64,000 nucleotides of DNA, taken from the NCBI RefSeq assembly GCF_003337565.1, contig NZ_QPJL01000013.1, positions 38,662 through 102,661 on the forward strand, written 5' to 3'. Source of the stretch: Paracoccus lutimaris. Its GTDB lineage: Bacteria; Pseudomonadota; Alphaproteobacteria; Rhodobacterales; Rhodobacteraceae. The stretch's first letter is position 1; every line of letters starts with the position of its first letter. Of the stretch, positions 55,311 through 64,000 are shown one piece after another. The notes under the pieces are model-generated. The model was not told the origin of the DNA. It saw only the letters and a list, made by a program, of their open reading frames with translations, and did not search any database. Position numbers and translations under genes: made by a program.

Positions 55311-55523
55311 ATGCGTTTTCGCACCGAAGCCGTCGGCGGCTACAATCTGGACGGCCTGATCCAGCTTGCTCTGCTTTTGCTGGCGGTGTCGGTCGGCGGG
55401 GTGATCATGCTGGCCGTCGCCGCCTGCCGCTATGCGGCCGGGCGGCCCTTTGTGGCGCTGCTGATTGCCGGGCTGGTGATGGCCGCGCCGCTTGCGGCCT
55501 TGGCCGTGTTCCTGCTGGGCTGA
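55311..55523 (+). CDS. Small two-helix membrane protein
   Basis: The 70-residue protein has two hydrophobic segments, LIQLALLLLAVSVGGVIMLAV and VALLIAGLVMAAPLAALAVF, separated by CRYAAGRPF. It starts 16 bases after the dctD stop; a G-rich element precedes ATG 55311, and GTG 55305 is an alternative. No family was recognised. Codon use agrees with neighbours. Confidence 0.55.
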   Translation: MRFRTEAVGGYNLDGLIQLALLLLAVSVGGVIMLAVAACRYAAGRPFVALLIAGLVMAAPLAALAVFLLG

Positions 55524-56002
55524 GCGTCCCGCCGGGCCGGCAGGCGGACCCGCGCCGAGGGGGCGCCCGCCCTTACGCTCTTGAACAAATGGCAGGCGGC
55601 TTGCGAAAAACCGATTGTATCGGCGGCGCCTTCGCCGCTATCTTGCCAGTCATGGGGATGTTTGCGCAACTTTGGGTTGCCAACCCCTGCCAGTTTCGCA
55701 GCGCGTCCGTCAGCCGCGACACCCGAAAAGTGCCGGTGTACGACGCGCGGAAAATCAAGCCCATGCCCCTTGGGGCCTCTGGGTCACGTCATCGCCGCCC
55801 GGCCCGCATCCGCGGAAAGGGCCAAGAAAGGTAACAGACGCGATGGTTCGCGCAGCGCAGCTAGATCGGCAACGGCGGCAGGGGGAAGCCCTTTCCGCCG
55901 CGATTGCTGTTGCGCGCGCGTCCGTTGTCGTCCTCATACATGACAGTCGTATCTTGCCCCCGCCCACGGGCGGGCCGATGCGGCTGCCCGAAAGACGGAA
56001 AC
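55524..56002 (+). promoter_or_regulatory. Long non-coding leader region upstream of rne
   Basis: This 479-base gap precedes rne. Short frames in it lack ribosome-binding sites and family features. It contains perfect hairpins GCCCC-TT-GGGGC (55765-55776) and CCCGCCC-AC-GGGCGGG (55959-55974), the latter 28 bases before the rne start. RNase E messages in other bacteria have long structured leaders used for autoregulation, so a similar role is inferred. No confident promoter was found. Confidence 0.5.
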
Positions 56003-58621
56003 ATGTCAAAGAAAATGCTGATCGACGCCACCCATTCCGAGGAAACTCGGGTGGTCGTGGTCGACGGAACCAAAGTCGAGGAATTTGATTTCGAGACAGT
56101 CAACAAGCGGCAGCTTGCTGGCAATATCTATCTGGCCAAGGTGACGCGGGTCGAACCCTCGCTGCAGGCCGCCTTCGTGGATTACGGCGGCAACCGCCAC
56201 GGCTTTCTGGCATTCGCCGAAATCCATCCCGATTATTACCAGATCCCCGCTGCCGACCGCCGCGCCCTGATCGAGGAAGAGCGTCAGGCCGCCGCCGCCG
56301 AAAGCGAAGAGGCCGAAAAGCCCAAGCGCAATGGCCGCCGCCGCAAGGCGCCCAAGGCCGCCGCCGCCGACAATGGCGATGCGGTTGCCGTCTCGGACGA
56401 TATTCCGGGCATGACCATCGTCGATACCGAGGCTGCCGATACGCTGCTGGAGGATGAGACCGCCGGCAACGAGCCCGCCGAACTTGCGGTGCAAGAGGCT
56501 GCCCCCATCGAATGCACGCCCGAAGAGGCCGCCGCAGCTGCCGAGGCCGCAGCGGACGACCATGCCGAGGACGCGGGTGAGGATGACGGCATCGAATCCA
56601 TCGCCGAAGAGGACGTGACCGAAGAGATTCGCGCCCCCAAGCGTCCGCGCGCGCGCCGCTACAAGATCCAGGAAGTCATCAAGGTCCGGCAGATCATGCT
56701 GGTTCAGGTCGTCAAGGAAGAGCGCGGCAACAAGGGCGCGGCGCTGACCACCTATCTGTCGCTGGCGGGCCGCTATTGCGTGCTGATGCCGAACACCGCG
56801 CGGGGCGGCGGGATTTCCCGCAAGATCACCAATGCCGCGGACCGCAAGAAGCTGAAGGAAATCGCCTCTGAACTGGAGGTGCCGGAAGGCGCCGGTCTGA
56901 TCATCCGCACCGCCGGCAGCCAGCGCACCCGGACCGAGATCCGCCGCGACTATGAATATCTGATGCGGCTGTGGGAACAGATCCGCGAACTGACCTTCAA
57001 ATCCATCGCGCCGGCGCCGGTCTATGAGGAAGGCGACCTGATCAAGCGCACGATCCGCGACATCTACAGCAAGGAAATCGACGAGGTTCTGGTCGAGGGC
57101 GAGCGCGGCTACCGCACCGCCAAGGACTTCATGAAGATGATCATGCCGTCCCACGCCAAGAACGTGAAGCATTACACCGACCAGATGCCGCTTTACGCGC
57201 GCTTCCAGGTGGAAAGCTATCTGGGCGGGATGTTCAACCCGACCGTGCAGCTGAAATCCGGCGGCTATATCGTCATCGGCGTGACCGAGGCGCTGGTCGC
57301 CATCGACGTGAACTCGGGCCGGGCCACCAAGGAAGGCTCGATCGAGGACACGGCGCTAAAGACCAACCTTGAGGCCGCCGAGGAGATTGCCCGCCAGCTG
57401 CGGCTGCGCGACCTTGCCGGTCTGATCGTCGTCGACTTTATCGACATGGAAGAGCGCAAGAACAACGCCGCTGTCGAGAAACGCTTCAAGGACAAGCTGA
57501 AAACCGACCGGGCGCGGATTCAGGTCGGGCGCATCTCGGGCTTTGGTTTGCTGGAAATGAGCCGCCAGCGCCTGCGTCCGGGGATGCTGGAATCGACCAC
57601 GCAGCCCTGCCCGCATTGCCATGGCACCGGGCTGATCCGTTCGGACGACAGTCTGGCGCTGACCATCCTGCGCGCCATCGAGGAAGAGGGCACCCGCAAA
57701 CGCTCGCGCGAAGTGCTGGTCAAGGCGCCGATCGCCGTCGCCAACTTCCTGATGAACGCCAAGCGCGAGCATATCGCCGGGATCGAGGCGCGTTACGGCA
57801 TGTCGGTGCGGGTTGAGGCCGATCCGACGCTGATCTCGCCCGATTTCGCCATCGAGAAGTTCAAGACCGCGACCCGCAACGTGCCCGAAGTGGTTTCGCC
57901 GGTGGTCTCGGTCGATGCGCGGCTGATGGCGCAGATCGACGATGAGGAAGTCGCCGAGGAAGAGGACGACATCGAAGAGGCGGTCGAGGCCGAGGCCGAG
58001 GACAGCAGCGACGAGGCCCGCAGCGAAGCTGGCGAGCAGGGCGAGAATGGCGGCAAGACCCGCCGCCGCCGTCGCCGCCGTCGCCGTGGCGGCAAGAATG
58101 GCGAAGGCGAGGGCGAGAACGGCGACGAGGCGCAGGCCGATGCAGGGGACGCCGCCGAGGTCGAAGTCGTGGCCGAGATCACCGAGGCGGCTCCGGCCGA
58201 GGTTGCCGCAGTTGACGCTGGCGAGGAAGACGCCAAGCCGCGCCGCCGCACCCGCTCGCGCCGCCGCAAGTCGGATGATGCCGAGGCCGCTGCCGAATCG
58301 GTCGCAGAACCCGTTGCCATCGAAGCCGTTGCCGAAACCAGCGTCGAGACCGCCGAGATCGTCGATCTGAGCGCGCTGCCCGTGAGTGAGCCTGCGCAGA
58401 TTGTCGCAGAGGAACCGGCTGAGGAAACTGCTGTCGCAGAGGCTGCGCCCGAGGTCGTGGCCGAGATTGCCGCCGAGGTCGTGGTGGCCGAGGTTCAGCC
58501 CGAACCCGCCGTGGCGCCGGAAATTCCGGCCTCTGCCGCCCCGGCGCAGATACCCGAACCGGAACTGGCCGAGGCCGAAGATACGCGTCCCAAGCGTCGC
58601 GGCTGGTGGTCCTTGGGGTAA
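56003..58621 (+). CDS. rne: Ribonuclease E
   Basis: RNase E is the main endonuclease of mRNA decay and rRNA processing. The 872-residue protein starts MSKKMLIDATHSEETRV and has an S1 domain split by a Glu/Ala-rich acidic insertion of about 130 residues (about 80-215), typical of alphaproteobacteria. The catalytic metal ligands lie in AIDVNSG and VVDFIDM. The zinc link is CPHC in QPCPHCHGTG. The C-terminal third is disordered with Arg-rich runs and Ala/Glu/Val repeats, and ends KRRGWWSLG, the short motif used for partner binding in related enzymes. Confidence 0.95.
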   Translation: MSKKMLIDATHSEETRVVVVDGTKVEEFDFETVNKRQLAGNIYLAKVTRVEPSLQAAFVDYGGNRHGFLAFAEIHPDYYQIPAADRRALIEEERQAAAAESEEAEKPKRNGRRRKAPKAAAADNGDAVAVSDDIPGMTIVDTEAADTLLEDETAGNEPAELAVQEAAPIECTPEEAAAAAEAAADDHAEDAGEDDGIESIAEEDVTEEIRAPKRPRARRYKIQEVIKVRQIMLVQVVKEERGNKGAALTTYLSLAGRYCVLMPNTARGGGISRKITNAADRKKLKEIASELEVPEGAGLIIRTAGSQRTRTEIRRDYEYLMRLWEQIRELTFKSIAPAPVYEEGDLIKRTIRDIYSKEIDEVLVEGERGYRTAKDFMKMIMPSHAKNVKHYTDQMPLYARFQVESYLGGMFNPTVQLKSGGYIVIGVTEALVAIDVNSGRATKEGSIEDTALKTNLEAAEEIARQLRLRDLAGLIVVDFIDMEERKNNAAVEKRFKDKLKTDRARIQVGRISGFGLLEMSRQRLRPGMLESTTQPCPHCHGTGLIRSDDSLALTILRAIEEEGTRKRSREVLVKAPIAVANFLMNAKREHIAGIEARYGMSVRVEADPTLISPDFAIEKFKTATRNVPEVVSPVVSVDARLMAQIDDEEVAEEEDDIEEAVEAEAEDSSDEARSEAGEQGENGGKTRRRRRRRRRGGKNGEGEGENGDEAQADAGDAAEVEVVAEITEAAPAEVAAVDAGEEDAKPRRRTRSRRRKSDDAEAAAESVAEPVAIEAVAETSVETAEIVDLSALPVSEPAQIVAEEPAEETAVAEAAPEVVAEIAAEVVVAEVQPEPAVAPEIPASAAPAQIPEPELAEAEDTRPKRRGWWSLG

Positions 58622-58651
58622 CGCCCTGTCGGCCATGACAAAAGAGTGAGG

Positions 58652-58677
58652 GGCGCGGGGCTTTCCCGCGCCTTTTT
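58652..58677 (+). terminator. Rho-independent terminator after rne
   Basis: GGCGCGGG (58652-58659) pairs with CCCGCGCC (58665-58672), followed by TTTTT. Confidence 0.9.
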
Positions 58678-58697
58678 CATGGCGCAATCTGCCGCTC

Positions 58698-59437
58698 ATG
58701 TTTGGAATCGAGCTTGCAGACGCCGCCTTCCTGCCCGCCGCGATGGTCGCGTTGCTGGCCGGGATCCTGTCATTCCTGTCGCCCTGCGTGCTGCCGATCG
58801 TGCCGCCCTATCTGGCCTATATGACCGGGGTGGGGGTCGGCGGGCTGAAATCGGGCGAACGCAGCGCGGTCGTGCCGGCGCTGTTCTTCGTGCTGGGCCT
58901 GTCGACGGTCTTTCTGCTGATGGGCATGGCGGCCTCGGCCTTTGGGCGGCTGTTCCTGCAGTATCAGGAATATCTGGTCAAAGCCTCGGGCGTGGTGATC
59001 GTCATCATGGGCCTGCATTTCCTGCGCCTGTTCCGCATCCCCTTTCTGGATACCGAGGCGCGGATGGATGTCGGTGACCGGGGCGGCAGCGCGCTGGGGG
59101 CCTATGTGCTGGGGCTGGCCTTCGCCTTTGGCTGGACACCCTGCATCGGCCCGCAACTGGGCATGATCCTGTCGCTGGCTGCCGGCGGCGCGGCGGTCGA
59201 GCGGGGCATGGCGCTGCTTGCGATCTATGCGCTCGGGCTGGGGGTGCCGTTCCTGCTGTCGGCGATCTTCATCAACCGCGCCATGGGGCTGATGAACCGC
59301 ATCAAGCCGCATCTGCGGCTGATCGAGCGCGTCATGGGCGCGTTGCTGGTCATCGTCGGGGTCGCGCTCTATCGCGGCGATTTCGCCCGATTTGCCTATT
59401 GGCTGCTTGAGGCCTTTCCGGGGCTGGCGCTGGTCGG

Positions 59438-59441
<4 letters not shown>
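58698..59441 (+). CDS. ccdA: Cytochrome c biogenesis protein CcdA
   Basis: CcdA carries electrons across the inner membrane for reduction of apocytochrome c thiols in the periplasm. The 247-residue protein has six membrane helices and the two functional cysteines in FLSPCVLP and FGWTPCIGP. It fits the DsbD-beta family in length. Its TAG shares the palindrome CTAG with the stop of the convergent enoyl-CoA hydratase gene. tlpA at 20119 could be a partner thioredoxin, although unlinked. Confidence 0.93.
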
Positions 59442-60238
<797 letters not shown>

Positions 60239-60326
60239 CCTCGTCTCCCTCGCTGACGTTACGATGCGGCTTGCCATCGCCGGGTCCCGCGATTCAGTCT
60301 AGCCGCGTGCGGGGCAGGGGGAAAGC

Positions 60327-60749
60327 ATGGCACTTGCAATGGATTGCGCGACGCTGAACGGGTTTCTGGACCGGGTGTTCCCGCAGATCTCGGATCAGGT
60401 CCGGGTCGAATCGGTGGATGCGCAGATGCTGGTGGCGCGGCTCAGGGTCGATGACCGCCACCTGCGCCCCGGCGGCACGGTCAGCGGTCCCGCCATGTTC
60501 GCGCTGGCCGATGTCACCATCTATCTGGCGATCCTGGCCCGGATCGGAGAGGTGGCGCTGGCCGTGACAACCAATGCCTCGGTCGATTTCATGCGCAAGC
60601 CCGAGGCGGGGCGCGATCTGCTGGCGGAGTGCCGCATCCTCAAGCTGGGCCGCGTGCTGGCGGTGGGCGATGTCCTGATCCGCTCGGACGGGGTGGATCA
60701 GCCGGTGGCGCGTTGCTCGATGACCTATTCGATCCCGCCCAAGGGATAG
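60327..60749 (+). CDS. PaaI-type hotdog-fold thioesterase
   Basis: The 140-residue protein is a single hotdog domain with the PaaI-like segment LRPGGTVSGPAMFALADVTIY, in which the acidic residue of ADVT is the expected catalytic one. VDFMRKPEAG and a closing MTYSIPP follow. It should hydrolyse an acyl-CoA; the acyl chain is unknown. A G-rich ribosome-binding site precedes ATG 60327. Confidence 0.85.
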   Translation: MALAMDCATLNGFLDRVFPQISDQVRVESVDAQMLVARLRVDDRHLRPGGTVSGPAMFALADVTIYLAILARIGEVALAVTTNASVDFMRKPEAGRDLLAECRILKLGRVLAVGDVLIRSDGVDQPVARCSMTYSIPPKG

Positions 60750-60829
60750 GCGGCGCCGAATCGGCTTGTCGCGACGAAGTTCAGCGGGGCTAATGGATTT
60801 CTTCGCAGTTTCATCCCGGAGGAATCGCC

Positions 60830-62221
60830 ATGACGTCCCAGAACCGCCTGCTTGCCTGTCTCATGTCCTCGGCCGCGCTTGGTGTCGCGTTGACCGGCGC
60901 TGCCGCCGCGCAGGGTGTCGAGATCGTCGCCGACAAGTTCCAGTCTCGGGTGGTCGCGGCCGATCTGGGCTCGCCTTGGGAAATCACCTATGGCGCCGAC
61001 GGCCATCTGTGGGTGACCGAGCGCAAGGCCGCGCAGATCACCCGCATCGACCCGACCAGCGGCGAAAAGGCGGTGCTTTACAAGTTCGAGGACGCCTATA
61101 CCGGCGAAACCGCGCATGAGGGGCTGCTGGGCATGGCGCTGGATCCGGCGCAGAACCTTGTCTATGCCGCCTATGTCTATGATGGCGACGCGGGCGAGGC
61201 GCTGGACCGCCGCATGCGGGTGGTGCGCCTGACCCATGATCCGGCGTCGAATACGCTGGGCCAGCCGCAAACGGTGATCGAGGGGCTGATCGCGGGCGAC
61301 GATCATAATGCCGGGCGGCTGAAGCTGGGGCCGGACGGGATGCTCTATCTGACCCAGGGCGATCATGGCGCGAACCAGTTCGGCAATTTCTGCAAGCATG
61401 TCGCTGCGCAGGATCTGCCCACCGCCGAGCAGGTCGCGGCGGGCGATGTCTCGGCCTATCAGGGCAAGACCCTGCGGATCGCGCCCGATGGCGGGATCCC
61501 TGCTGACAACCCGGAAATCGCCGGTGTGCGCAGCCATGTCTATACCTATGGCCATCGCAATCCGCAGGGCATCGTCTTTGGTCCGGACGGATCGCTGTTT
61601 CAGTCCGAACAGGGCCCCAAGACCGATGACGAGGTTAACCTGCTGCAAGCTAGCGGCAATTACGGCTGGCCCTTTGTCGCCGGTTTCCGCGACGATCAGG
61701 CCTATGTCTATGGCGCCTGGGCCGATGCGCCCGATTGCGCCAGCCTGACCTTCAGCGACTATGAGATCCCCGACTCGGTGCCCAAGCATGTCGAGACCGA
61801 CTGGGCCGAGGATTTCGTCGAGCCGATGAAGACCTTCTTCACCGTCAGGAACGGCTATACCTTCCATTATGAGAAATGCGGCGACATGGCCTTCATCTGC
61901 TGGCCGACCATATCGCCCGCCAGCATCGACTATTACGCCGCCGACGCGGTGCCGGGCTGGAAGAATTCGCTTCTGGTGACCAGCCTCAAGAATGGCGCGG
62001 TCTATCGGCTGGGACTGAACGCGGATGGCAAGTCGGTGCAGGGCGATATTGAAAAGCTCTTCGACAGCCAGAACCGCTATCGCGATCTGGCGATCAGCCC
62101 GGATGGCAAGACCATCTTTGTCGCCACCGACGCGGGCGGCATCACCCGCGCGACAGATGGCGGCACCAGCAACCAGATGGCCAATCCCGGGGCGATTCTG
62201 GCCTTTACCTTCGGCGAGTGA
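60830..62221 (+). CDS. Soluble PQQ-dependent sugar (glucose) dehydrogenase
   Basis: The 463-residue periplasmic protein has a signal peptide (CLMSSAALGVALTGAAAA) and a six-bladed propeller. The catalytic His is H159 in GDDHNAGRL; R243 and N244 in YGHRNPQG match the PQQ-contact pair of the Acinetobacter soluble glucose dehydrogenase. Further family text is EQGPKTDDEVNLL and NYGWPFVAG. It should oxidise aldoses with PQQ and Ca2+ and pass electrons to the respiratory chain. PQQ synthesis genes are not in the window. Confidence 0.88.
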   Translation: MTSQNRLLACLMSSAALGVALTGAAAAQGVEIVADKFQSRVVAADLGSPWEITYGADGHLWVTERKAAQITRIDPTSGEKAVLYKFEDAYTGETAHEGLLGMALDPAQNLVYAAYVYDGDAGEALDRRMRVVRLTHDPASNTLGQPQTVIEGLIAGDDHNAGRLKLGPDGMLYLTQGDHGANQFGNFCKHVAAQDLPTAEQVAAGDVSAYQGKTLRIAPDGGIPADNPEIAGVRSHVYTYGHRNPQGIVFGPDGSLFQSEQGPKTDDEVNLLQASGNYGWPFVAGFRDDQAYVYGAWADAPDCASLTFSDYEIPDSVPKHVETDWAEDFVEPMKTFFTVRNGYTFHYEKCGDMAFICWPTISPASIDYYAADAVPGWKNSLLVTSLKNGAVYRLGLNADGKSVQGDIEKLFDSQNRYRDLAISPDGKTIFVATDAGGITRATDGGTSNQMANPGAILAFTFGE

Positions 62222-62228
62222 TCATTCC

Positions 62229-62266
62229 GCCGGGCGCGGCCGAAAAGCGGCGCCCGGCCCGGATTT
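62229..62266 (+). terminator. Hairpin terminator after the sugar dehydrogenase
   Basis: GCCGGGCGC (62229-62237) pairs with GCGCCCGGC (62250-62258). CCGGATTTT follows, so the U-run is short and displaced. Confidence 0.55.
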
Positions 62267-62310
62267 TCGCCCCGTTTTCGGGGCTTGCAATGTGGTGTTT
62301 AGATACCTAT

Positions 62311-62340
62311 TTCGCAACGAATTGTTTTTGCTTGTATAAT
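62311..62340 (+). promoter_or_regulatory. Sigma-70 promoter of rplM-rpsI
   Basis: TTCGCA (62311-62316), an 18-base spacer and a perfect TATAAT (62335-62340) lie about 80 bases before rplM, in an AT-rich island of otherwise GC-rich DNA. A strong growth-related promoter is expected for ribosomal protein genes. Confidence 0.7.
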
Positions 62341-62420
62341 CGTCGCTCGACGCACTTGACCGGAAAGCGGCTTTCGCCGATACACCCACATCTCGAATTA
62401 CACCCCAAAAGGGACGACCG

Positions 62421-62885
62421 ATGAAAACCTATACCGCGAAACCGGCGGATATCGAGAAGAAGTGGATCCTGATCGACGCAGAGGGCGTCGTTCTGGGCCG
62501 TCTTGCCTCGATCGTTGCGATGCGCCTGCGTGGCAAGCACAAGCCGACCTTCACCCCCCACATGGACATGGGCGACAACGTCATCATCATCAACGCCGAC
62601 AAGGTGCAGATGACCGGCGACAAGCGCGATGCCAAGAAATACTACTGGCACACCGGCCACCCGGGCGGCATCAAGCACCGCACCGCGCGTCAGGTTCTGG
62701 AAGGCGCCCATCCCGAGCGCGTCGTGATCAAGGCCGTTGAGCGCATGATCTCGCGCAACAAGCTGGGCAAGCAGCAGATGACCAATCTGCGCGTCTATGC
62801 CGGCGGCGAGCACCCGCATGAGGCACAGCAGCCCGAAGTTCTGGACGTCAAGTCCATGAACGCCAAGAATACCCGGAGCGCATGA
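62421..62885 (+). CDS. rplM: 50S ribosomal protein L13
   Basis: L13 is an early-binding protein of the large subunit. The 154-residue sequence has [30 protein letters not shown] and the family ending with [19 protein letters not shown] lies six bases before ATG 62421. rpsI follows immediately, with its first possible ATG overlapping the TGA, the standard rplM-rpsI operon. Confidence 0.97.
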   Translation: MKTYTAKPADIEKKWILIDAEGVVLGRLASIVAMRLRGKHKPTFTPHMDMGDNVIIINADKVQMTGDKRDAKKYYWHTGHPGGIKHRTARQVLEGAHPERVVIKAVERMISRNKLGKQQMTNLRVYAGGEHPHEAQQPEVLDVKSMNAKNTRSA

Positions 62886-62887
62886 AC

Positions 62888-63370
62888 ATGGCCGAAGACA
62901 TCAAGACCCTGGACGACCTGAAATCGGTCACCACCGGCACTGTCGTTGCCGAAGCTCCGATCCGCGAAGCGCAGCGCGACTCGCTGGGCCGCGCCTATGC
63001 CACCGGCAAGCGTAAAGACGCTGTTGCCCGCGTCTGGGTGAAGCCCGGTTCGGGCAAGGTCGTCGTGAACGGCAAGGACATTGCCGCCTACTTCGCGCGT
63101 CCCGTGCTGCAGATGATCCTGCGCCAGCCCTTCGAGGTTGCCGGCGTCGTCGGTCAGTATGACGTCTATGCTACCGTTGCTGGTGGCGGCCTTTCGGGTC
63201 AGGCCGGTGCGGTCAAGCACGGCATCTCGAAAGCCCTGCAGCTGCACGAGCCGAGCCTGCGCGCCGCGCTGAAAGCCGCGGGCTTCCTGACCCGCGACTC
63301 GCGCGTCGTCGAGCGGAAGAAATATGGCAAGGCGAAAGCCCGTCGTTCGTTCCAGTTCTCGAAGCGCTGA
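62888..63370 (+). CDS. rpsI: 30S ribosomal protein S9
   Basis: S9 binds the 30S head, and its C-terminal tail contacts P-site tRNA. The 160-residue protein has an alphaproteobacterial N-terminal extension, then the core [40 protein letters not shown] and the basic C-terminus [11 protein letters not shown] with the essential final KR. ATG 62888 is nine bases after GGAG; ATG 62882 overlaps the rplM stop but is only three bases from it. Confidence 0.97.
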   Translation: MAEDIKTLDDLKSVTTGTVVAEAPIREAQRDSLGRAYATGKRKDAVARVWVKPGSGKVVVNGKDIAAYFARPVLQMILRQPFEVAGVVGQYDVYATVAGGGLSGQAGAVKHGISKALQLHEPSLRAALKAAGFLTRDSRVVERKKYGKAKARRSFQFSKR

Positions 63371-63393
63371 TTGGCTCTTCTCTATACGATACG

Positions 63394-63422
63394 AAAACGC
63401 GGTCCCTCGGGGCCGCGTTTTT
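63394..63422 (+). terminator. Rho-independent terminator after rpsI
   Basis: AAAACGCGG (63394-63402) pairs with CCGCGTTTTT (63413-63422) around an inner CCC/GGG pairing. The long T-run makes it a strong terminator. Confidence 0.9.
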
Positions 63423-63840
63423 CATTTCCGCCGCCGGTTTCTTTCGCATGGCGGGGCAGGGGGTGATTCCGCGGCCGGGAATCGCCGCAGGCGCCGATTC
63501 TGCGCCTGCCGGCGCGGCCATGGCGCGAATCCCGATGGCTCGGCAGGGGATTCTCGCCCGGCGACTCGCCACTTTGCGGTGAATCGGGGCTGGAAAAGGA
63601 CGAAAACCGCCCCGGATGAGTCGTGCTTTCCAGGATTGCCTTCATGGTGTCAGCTAAGACGGCATGGGCCTACGACTTTAATCTTTATTAAGATCAGCAA
63701 GTTAAAACTTTTCTTCGTGGAATCTGCATTTTTCGGCTTGCGGCCCTGATCGTCTGACCCTAGATACCCGCTCACCGAAACGGCGACGCCGGATCGGACG
63801 GGGCCCAGCGGGGCGCGACGAAAAAAGTTGAGACACGCTC
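63423..63840. other. Non-coding region between rpsI and a probable rRNA operon
   Basis: No convincing gene is seen here. Short frames are Arg/Pro/Ser-rich and lack ribosome-binding sites. The stretch 63674-63735 is unusually AT-rich and contains the dyad ATCTT-TATT-AAGAT (63681-63694), which could be an UP-element or regulator site. A weak second promoter, TTGCGG-N17-TAGATA, lies at 63738-63766. Confidence 0.5.
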
Positions 63841-63869
63841 TTGACGGCATCGAAGCGGATCGCTAAATA
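63841..63869 (+). promoter_or_regulatory. Strong sigma-70 promoter, probably of an rRNA operon
   Basis: TTGACG (63841-63846), an exact 17-base spacer and TAAATA (63864-63869) point rightward, followed by elements typical of rRNA leaders. The transcript would start about 63877 and run off the window edge. Confidence 0.65.
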
Positions 63870-63919
63870 GGGTTTCTGCCTCGGAAACGGGGAAAAATCG
63901 GGAAGTTGATGGCTTGACG

Positions 63920-63975
63920 GCGCCACGAAGGAAATGGCGCGGTTCAGGTTGTTTTGTTTCCCCTGCTTTTTGACA
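63920..63975 (+). promoter_or_regulatory. boxB/boxA-like antitermination elements of a probable rRNA leader
   Basis: GCGCCA (63920-63925) and TGGCGC (63935-63940) form a perfect hairpin in the boxB position. TGCTTTTTGACA (63964-63975) matches the boxA consensus in 10 of 12 positions. The following AGATATCTGAAGAGATATGT is similar, from memory, to sequences before 16S rRNA in Rhodobacteraceae. The 16S gene would begin outside the window. Confidence 0.65.
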
Positions 63976-64000
63976 TTGCGAGATATCTGAAGAGATATGT

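Noticed and set aside
55589..55834. 81-codon plus-strand frame in the rne leader
   Set aside because: No ribosome-binding site and no family resemblance; the position fits a non-coding leader better.
63382..63645. 87-codon minus-strand frame after rpsI
   Set aside because: It covers the rpsI terminator and has a Ser/Pro/Arg-rich random composition.

Overview
The window is chromosomal DNA of an alphaproteobacterium of the family Rhodobacteraceae, most likely Paracoccus or a close relative. The DNA is strongly GC-rich by eye, with G/C in most third codon positions. The markers are GcrA, a one-cysteine IscR, the phbA-phbB pair, CcdA, a long-chain polyprenyl diphosphate synthase, RNase E with an acidic insertion in its S1 domain, and the carboxyspermidine route to polyamines. 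I see no phage, insertion sequence, CRISPR array or tRNA. This reads as core chromosome packed with short operons, many joined by 4-base start/stop overlaps.

Layout. 1-4.9 kb: the end of a membrane protein, a NUDIX hydrolase, the cell-cycle regulator gcrA, a lone YadH-like ABC permease, then argD and argF. 5-12 kb: a type I secretion ATPase and its HlyD-type adaptor, mlaA-mlaC (outer-membrane lipid asymmetry), and the class A penicillin-binding protein mrcA. 12.2-20.1 kb: amtB behind an NtrC-like dyad, polyprenyl synthase, small conserved genes (DUF2007, a tRNA-methyltransferase-like gene, DUF465), phbB and phbA for polyhydroxybutyrate precursors, an EAL phosphodiesterase and tag. 20.1-30.2 kb: tlpA divergent from argH-lptM-like-DUF2834-like-lysA, a large TIGR02302 envelope protein, a zinc-ribbon protein, ftsE-ftsX-plsC. 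30.4-36.6 kb: a YadG/YadH-like ABC exporter, three exported proteins on the minus strand (one an MliC-type lysozyme inhibitor), rimO, an isochorismatase-like hydrolase and an unrecognised 291-residue protein. 36.7-43.8 kb: sulfotransferase, ettA, a GT-D-like putative glycosyltransferase, SDR plus ABM monooxygenase, a GlxA-type AraC regulator, an AI-2E family transporter. 43.9-52 kb: the carboxyspermidine dehydrogenase/decarboxylase operon, a Gfo/Idh oxidoreductase coupled to iscR, an alpha/beta hydrolase, a tandem HD-domain protein, icd and purQ. 52.1-64 kb: a DctB/DctD-like two-component pair, rne with a long leader, ccdA, an enoyl-CoA hydratase, a thioesterase, a soluble PQQ sugar dehydrogenase, rplM-rpsI, and at the right edge a promoter plus boxB/boxA-like elements that look like the leader of an rRNA operon whose genes lie outside the window.

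Themes. The gene set combines nitrogen and amino-acid metabolism (amtB, argD/F/H, lysA, polyamines), carbon storage and central metabolism (phbAB, icd, purQ), envelope building (mrcA, mlaA/C, ftsEX, plsC, TIGR02302, lptM-like, secreted proteins) and RNA/translation (rne, rimO, ettA, rplM, rpsI). The points most worth a second look are a DctD-type regulator whose AAA+ domain has lost the GAFTGA loop, a protein made of two fused YfbR/HDDC2-like HD domains, a dispersed intergenic repeat that sits after four plus-strand genes and runs into the start of two of the genes that follow, a perfect dyad upstream of icd, and a candidate leaderless rimO mRNA. Start sites were chosen from ribosome-binding sites, coupling and family alignment from memory. 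No database search was run.
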